Source: Plakobranchus ocellatus (taxonomy: Eukaryota; Mollusca; Gastropoda; Plakobranchidae). From it: a DNA stretch of 25,370 bases. The stretch lies in assembly GCA_019648995.1 (NCBI GenBank), contig BLXT01004662.1:705966-731335 (forward strand). The letters run 5' to 3'. A program made the translations under genes and the position numbers. A model generated the notes under the pieces. That model was not told where the DNA came from. It worked only from the letters and a program-made list of their open reading frames with translations, and did not search any database. Position 1 is the stretch's first letter. Each line of letters starts with the position of its first letter. This document shows, piece by piece, positions 25,001 through 25,370 of this stretch.

Positions 25001-25069
25001 CATATTTCTTACTTCTTTAATGATGATTGCCGACTCTTGTGCACTAAAATTTCCACGCAGTTCTCTCAT
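12910..25069 (-). CDS. CRYZL1: CRYZL1, quinone oxidoreductase-like protein 1 (9 coding exons, C-terminus unresolved)
   Basis: Minus-strand exons complement(25013-25069, 24681-24761, 24266-24386, 21981-22049, 20779-20960, 19428-19491, 15171-15266, 14182-14315, 12910-13041) splice in frame into 311 residues. The order and spacing follow vertebrate CRYZL1 throughout: GHSVSGIIVKTGS (GroES-like fold), GILPFGS, AYTAVHYLGH, VLVMDGATPQGYLTIQLAQS (cofactor-binding fold), KAPIA, MEETGGVGVDCIIDNGV, FTPHKHDLLSCLG and LDPPDSQQLFLRGGS. Family knowledge: CRYZL1 belongs to the zinc-less quinone oxidoreductase group of the MDR superfamily and is presumed cytosolic; its substrate is not settled. As in the vertebrate protein, the nucleotide-binding glycine motif is degenerate (DGATPQG). 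The reading stops at TAA 12910-12912, about 38 residues short of the vertebrate C-terminus. The gene is tail-to-tail with the laminin gene and carries every recognised mobile element of the window in its introns. Confidence 0.9.
13042..14181 (-). other. CRYZL1 intron 8, nothing recognised
   Basis: AT-rich intron with A/T homopolymer runs. No exon, repeat family or RNA gene is recognised. Confidence 0.7.
14182..14315 (-). CDS. CRYZL1: CRYZL1 exon 8
   Basis: The acceptor is atcttatag and the donor is CAG|gtagga. Residues 224-268 include RLFTSEKDKD and FTPHKHDLLSCLGFAGRWVS, close to the vertebrate PHKHDIITLLG segment. The first two bases complete Val224. Confidence 0.93.
14316..15170 (-). other. 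CRYZL1 intron 7
   Basis: AT-rich intron. One small stem at 14470-14504 (10-bp arms AACATTACCA/TGGTAATGTT, 15-base loop) is the only structure seen. Confidence 0.6.
15171..15266 (-). CDS. CRYZL1: CRYZL1 exon 7
   Basis: The acceptor is gatcttcag and the donor is GGAG|gtttgt (phase 1). Residues 192-223 are QLIEMTRSTILASSVMEETG followed by GVGVDCIIDNG, the conserved 'GG-GVD-V-D' strand of MDR enzymes that precedes the substrate loop. Confidence 0.93.
15267..16672 (-). other. First part of CRYZL1 intron 6, nothing recognised
   Basis: AT-rich with T runs and a pyrimidine-rich patch at 16060-16140 and 16440-16530. I see no gene or repeat family. Confidence 0.6.
16673..17548. mobile_element. Non-autonomous Tigger/pogo-like DNA transposon 1
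   Basis: The ends are related inverted repeats: left CAGTCGACTTCACTTGAATC, right (reverse complement) CAGTTGACTACTGATAAGTC. Both sides are flanked by TA (16671-16672 and 17549-17550), the target duplicated by Tc1/mariner/pogo transposases. Subterminal copies of a TCGACT/AGTCGA motif follow each end. The 876-bp interior is much richer in GC than the surroundings and has no transposase frame, so it is an internally deleted or non-autonomous copy. The family assignment rests on end similarity remembered from Tigger elements. Confidence 0.7.
17652..18258. mobile_element. Non-autonomous Tigger/pogo-like DNA transposon 2
   Basis: Left end CAGTGCAAACCATATACAAC; right end as reverse complement CAGTGGAAACCTGATATAAC. 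Flanking TA dinucleotides are at 17650-17651 and 18259-18260. Subterminal TATAACAG-like repeats (e.g. TTGTAACAGACATTCTGTAA) are typical of Tigger-type ends. It is 607 bp with no transposase frame, and starts only about 100 bp from element 1. Confidence 0.75.
18404..18414. repeat. Target-site duplication, left copy (RTE fragment 1)
   Basis: CCTATCAATTC, repeated exactly at 18874-18884 on the other side of the RTE fragment. The bases beyond each copy differ. Confidence 0.8.
18415..18873 (-). mobile_element. 5'-truncated RTE-type non-LTR retrotransposon fragment 1
   Basis: On the minus strand the C-terminal part of an RTE (BovB-like) reverse transcriptase reads from about 18786: AFELKCYRKILRISWT, then YFEHIKRH, GKRGKGRPTRRWENDIEEWL, ending RNG and TGA at 18438-18436. 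A (GA)n tail follows the stop almost at once, as expected for the very short 3' UTR of RTE elements. The 11-bp CCTATCAATTC duplication brackets it. The 5' portion 18787-18873 has no recognised homology. Confidence 0.8.
18874..18884. repeat. Target-site duplication, right copy (RTE fragment 1)
   Basis: CCTATCAATTC, an exact copy of 18404-18414. Confidence 0.8.
19428..19491 (-). CDS. CRYZL1: CRYZL1 exon 6
   Basis: The acceptor is a T tract plus gtgaag; the donor is ATAG|gtaaga (phase 1). Residues 171-191 are VLSTYRTLTEKQYLENLKAP plus Ile, parallel to the vertebrate VISTACSLEDKQ...PPIA stretch after the nucleotide-binding helix. Confidence 0.92.
19492..20778 (-). other. CRYZL1 intron 5
   Basis: AT-rich intron. 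A purine-rich (GA)n/(GACA)n microsatellite lies at about 19708-19756. Nothing else is recognised. Confidence 0.6.
20779..20960 (-). CDS. CRYZL1: CRYZL1 exon 5, nucleotide-binding region
   Basis: The acceptor is tctacatag; the donor is AAG|gtgatt, a weak site. Residues 110-170 contain HESAAASLCAGIAAYTAVHY, then VLVMDGATPQGYLTIQLAQS and FGAK. This is the helix and first Rossmann strand of MDR proteins. The canonical Gly-x-Gly-x-x-Gly is replaced by DGATPQG, as in CRYZL1 proteins (DGASAFG in the human one). Confidence 0.95.
21462..21665 (+). mobile_element. Probable tRNA-derived SINE
   Basis: Starts with a tRNA-like block whose B box GGTTTGATCCCC (21514-21525) closely matches the RNA polymerase III consensus, preceded by CTATGCAAGAGGTGACA in anticodon-arm position. 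The A box is eroded. A tRNA-unrelated body follows, ending in an A run (21657-21665). It lies in CRYZL1 intron 4. No flanking duplication was found by eye. Confidence 0.5.
21981..22049 (-). CDS. CRYZL1: CRYZL1 exon 4
   Basis: The acceptor is ctttttcttcag and the donor is ACAA|gtaagt. Residues 87-109 are GILPFGSGISGCCDTCILNQ followed by FDT, matching the vertebrate GILPLDS...GLCE strand. Two bases at the start and one at the end complete split codons for Gly87 and Met110, fixing the phase on both sides. Confidence 0.9.
22228..22238. repeat. Target-site duplication, left copy (inverted RTE)
   Basis: GGTTTAAGCAT, found again exactly at 23369-23379, with different flanking bases. It brackets the composite RTE insertion. 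Confidence 0.8.
22239..22651 (-). mobile_element. RTE insertion, 3' (sense) segment: reverse transcriptase C-terminus
   Basis: The minus strand reads MYGCEVWTISKQIQNKLEAT, then RMLRIPWTAKKTNERVL, FLGHVMRR and KDRDLWRDMIANAYKQGT. This is the C-terminal region of RTE/BovB-type reverse transcriptases, from the YGCE-WT motif to the protein end. The stop TGA (22252-22250) is the first unit of a (TGA)n tail that reaches the target duplication. The segment ends abruptly at 22651, where the inverted 5' segment begins. Confidence 0.85.
22652..23368 (+). mobile_element. RTE insertion, inverted 5' segment: reverse transcriptase core
   Basis: Plus-strand reading begins with the RTE motif HRTISLMSHITKIL (around 22658), then VYLCFIDYTKAFDRV (motif A), GVRQGCVLSPDLFSLY (motif B), NNLRYADDTVLI (catalytic motif C) and FKYL, where the element meets the target duplication. 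The endonuclease domain and reverse transcriptase N-terminus are absent. About 55 residues expected between FKYLG and YGCE in RTE proteins are also absent. The frame is uninterrupted, suggesting a fairly young insertion. Confidence 0.88.
23369..23379. repeat. Target-site duplication, right copy (inverted RTE)
   Basis: GGTTTAAGCAT, an exact copy of 22228-22238. The open frame of the reverse transcriptase runs a few codons into this host sequence and stops at 23387-23389. Confidence 0.8.
23590..24174. mobile_element. Possible third Tigger/pogo-like element (left end unresolved)
   Basis: The right end, read as reverse complement, is CAGTAGACCACACCTAAAGC next to TA (24175-24176), followed inward by repeated ACGGCT(G/A)AACC units, a Tigger-like subterminal pattern. 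The interior at 23750-23930 is GC-rich like elements 1 and 2. No matching left end is found; TTTTCCGGTCCTGAAG near 23618 may be a decayed internal part of it. The left coordinate is a guess. Confidence 0.4.
24266..24386 (-). CDS. CRYZL1: CRYZL1 exon 3
   Basis: The acceptor is tttttcctag and the donor is GTGG|gtaagt (phase 1). Residues 47-86 are IYHQLLSNSLENCPIGHSVS, then GIIVKTGSNVEKYEEDMCVV. PIGHSVSGIIVKTGS aligns with the vertebrate PVGREIAGIVLDVGS strand of the GroES-like domain. Confidence 0.93.
24681..24761 (-). CDS. CRYZL1: CRYZL1 exon 2
   Basis: The acceptor is ataatttcag and the donor is AAG|gtaaaa, both phase 0. Residues 20-46 contain PDEILIKTKACAINLQNEK, the MDR strand 'VxVKACALSQIN' of vertebrate CRYZL1. 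Confidence 0.92.
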
Positions 25070-25096
25070 TTTGATTTGTTCCACATATATGCAATG
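25013..25096 (-). CDS. CRYZL1: CRYZL1 exon 1 of the coding region, with start codon
   Basis: The acceptor is ttttcctacag, so a non-coding first exon must lie beyond the window. The ATG is at 25069-25067, and the first 19 residues MRELRGNFSAQESAIIIKE line up with the start of the human protein (MKGLYFQ...), which supports this start. The donor is GAA|gtaaga. The 5' UTR part is 25070-25096. Confidence 0.85.
25066..25086 (-). promoter_or_regulatory. Upstream ORF overlapping the CRYZL1 start codon
   Basis: An ATG at 25086-25084 in the spliced 5' UTR opens a six-codon frame (MWNKSK) whose TGA overlaps the CRYZL1 start as ATGA. This geometry could reduce or couple translation through reinitiation. 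Only the sequence arrangement is seen; the effect is inferred. Confidence 0.5.
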
Positions 25097-25344
25097 CTGT
25101 AGGAAAATATTTTTTAAAAGATTAACCATTCAACCGATAAAATAAAAGATCCCAAATTTTAAGCTAACAAACAGAAAGCTTCCAGAAGATCTGTATTTTG
25201 AATGATAATGGTCTATAAGTAATTTTTTTTTTTTAAATGTACGCACTGAAAATAATGGATTCTTTTTTTTATTTTCATTCCATTAAGTTTGATTTTAAAG
25301 CATCTCCAAAAAGACTTTTTGTTGATTATTAATAAAGAAGCCCT

Positions 25345-25370
25345 CCCCCCCCCTCCCCCCCCCCCCCCCC
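25345..25370. repeat. Poly-C tract at window end
   Basis: A near-pure C run with single T interruptions to the last base. It may be a real homopolymer or a contig-end artefact. Confidence 0.8.

Noticed and set aside
1..25370. CRISPR array, operon or prokaryotic gene cluster
   Set aside because: No regularly spaced direct repeats. The genes are intron-containing metazoan genes, so a bacterial reading does not apply.

Overview
The window is nuclear DNA from an animal, most likely a mollusc and perhaps a gastropod. Genes are split into many short exons with GT...AG introns. The DNA is AT-rich, with T/A homopolymer runs and CT microsatellites. Two metazoan genes can be read exon by exon, and their introns hold RTE-type retrotransposon fragments, Tigger/pogo-like DNA transposons and a probable tRNA-derived SINE. 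The mollusc assignment is inferred from this overall character; no marker sequence proves it. There is an assembly gap of 505 N at 12187-12691.

Left part (1-7151, + strand): the 3' end of a gene for a laminin-G-domain protein, probably a laminin alpha chain. Eleven exons, all joined in compatible phases, give about 517 residues. They comprise the end of one LG domain, one complete LG domain, a divergent third LG-like domain and a short tail ending at a stop codon at 7149-7151. The gene begins upstream of the window.

Middle (7152-12909): no convincing gene. It holds the laminin 3' UTR (a first candidate AATAAA at 8152), the space between two convergent genes, the gap and a CT repeat.

Right part (25096 down to about 12910, - strand): a CRYZL1 orthologue (quinone oxidoreductase-like protein 1, MDR superfamily). 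Nine coding exons match the vertebrate protein in order, giving 311 residues from the start codon. The last readable exon runs into a stop about 38 residues before the vertebrate C-terminus, so the 3' end is unresolved. A six-codon upstream ORF overlaps the start codon.

Mobile elements all sit in CRYZL1 introns: two related-looking TA-flanked Tigger/pogo-like elements (16673-17548 and 17652-18258), a third with only one clear end (to 24174), a 5'-truncated RTE fragment with an 11-bp target-site duplication (18415-18873), a tRNA-derived SINE (21462-21665), and a 5'-inverted RTE insertion (22239-23368) with an 11-bp target-site duplication whose structure fits twin priming. The inverted RTE insertion is the most interesting item. 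I found no new multi-gene system. The two genes are ordinary, functionally unrelated neighbours.
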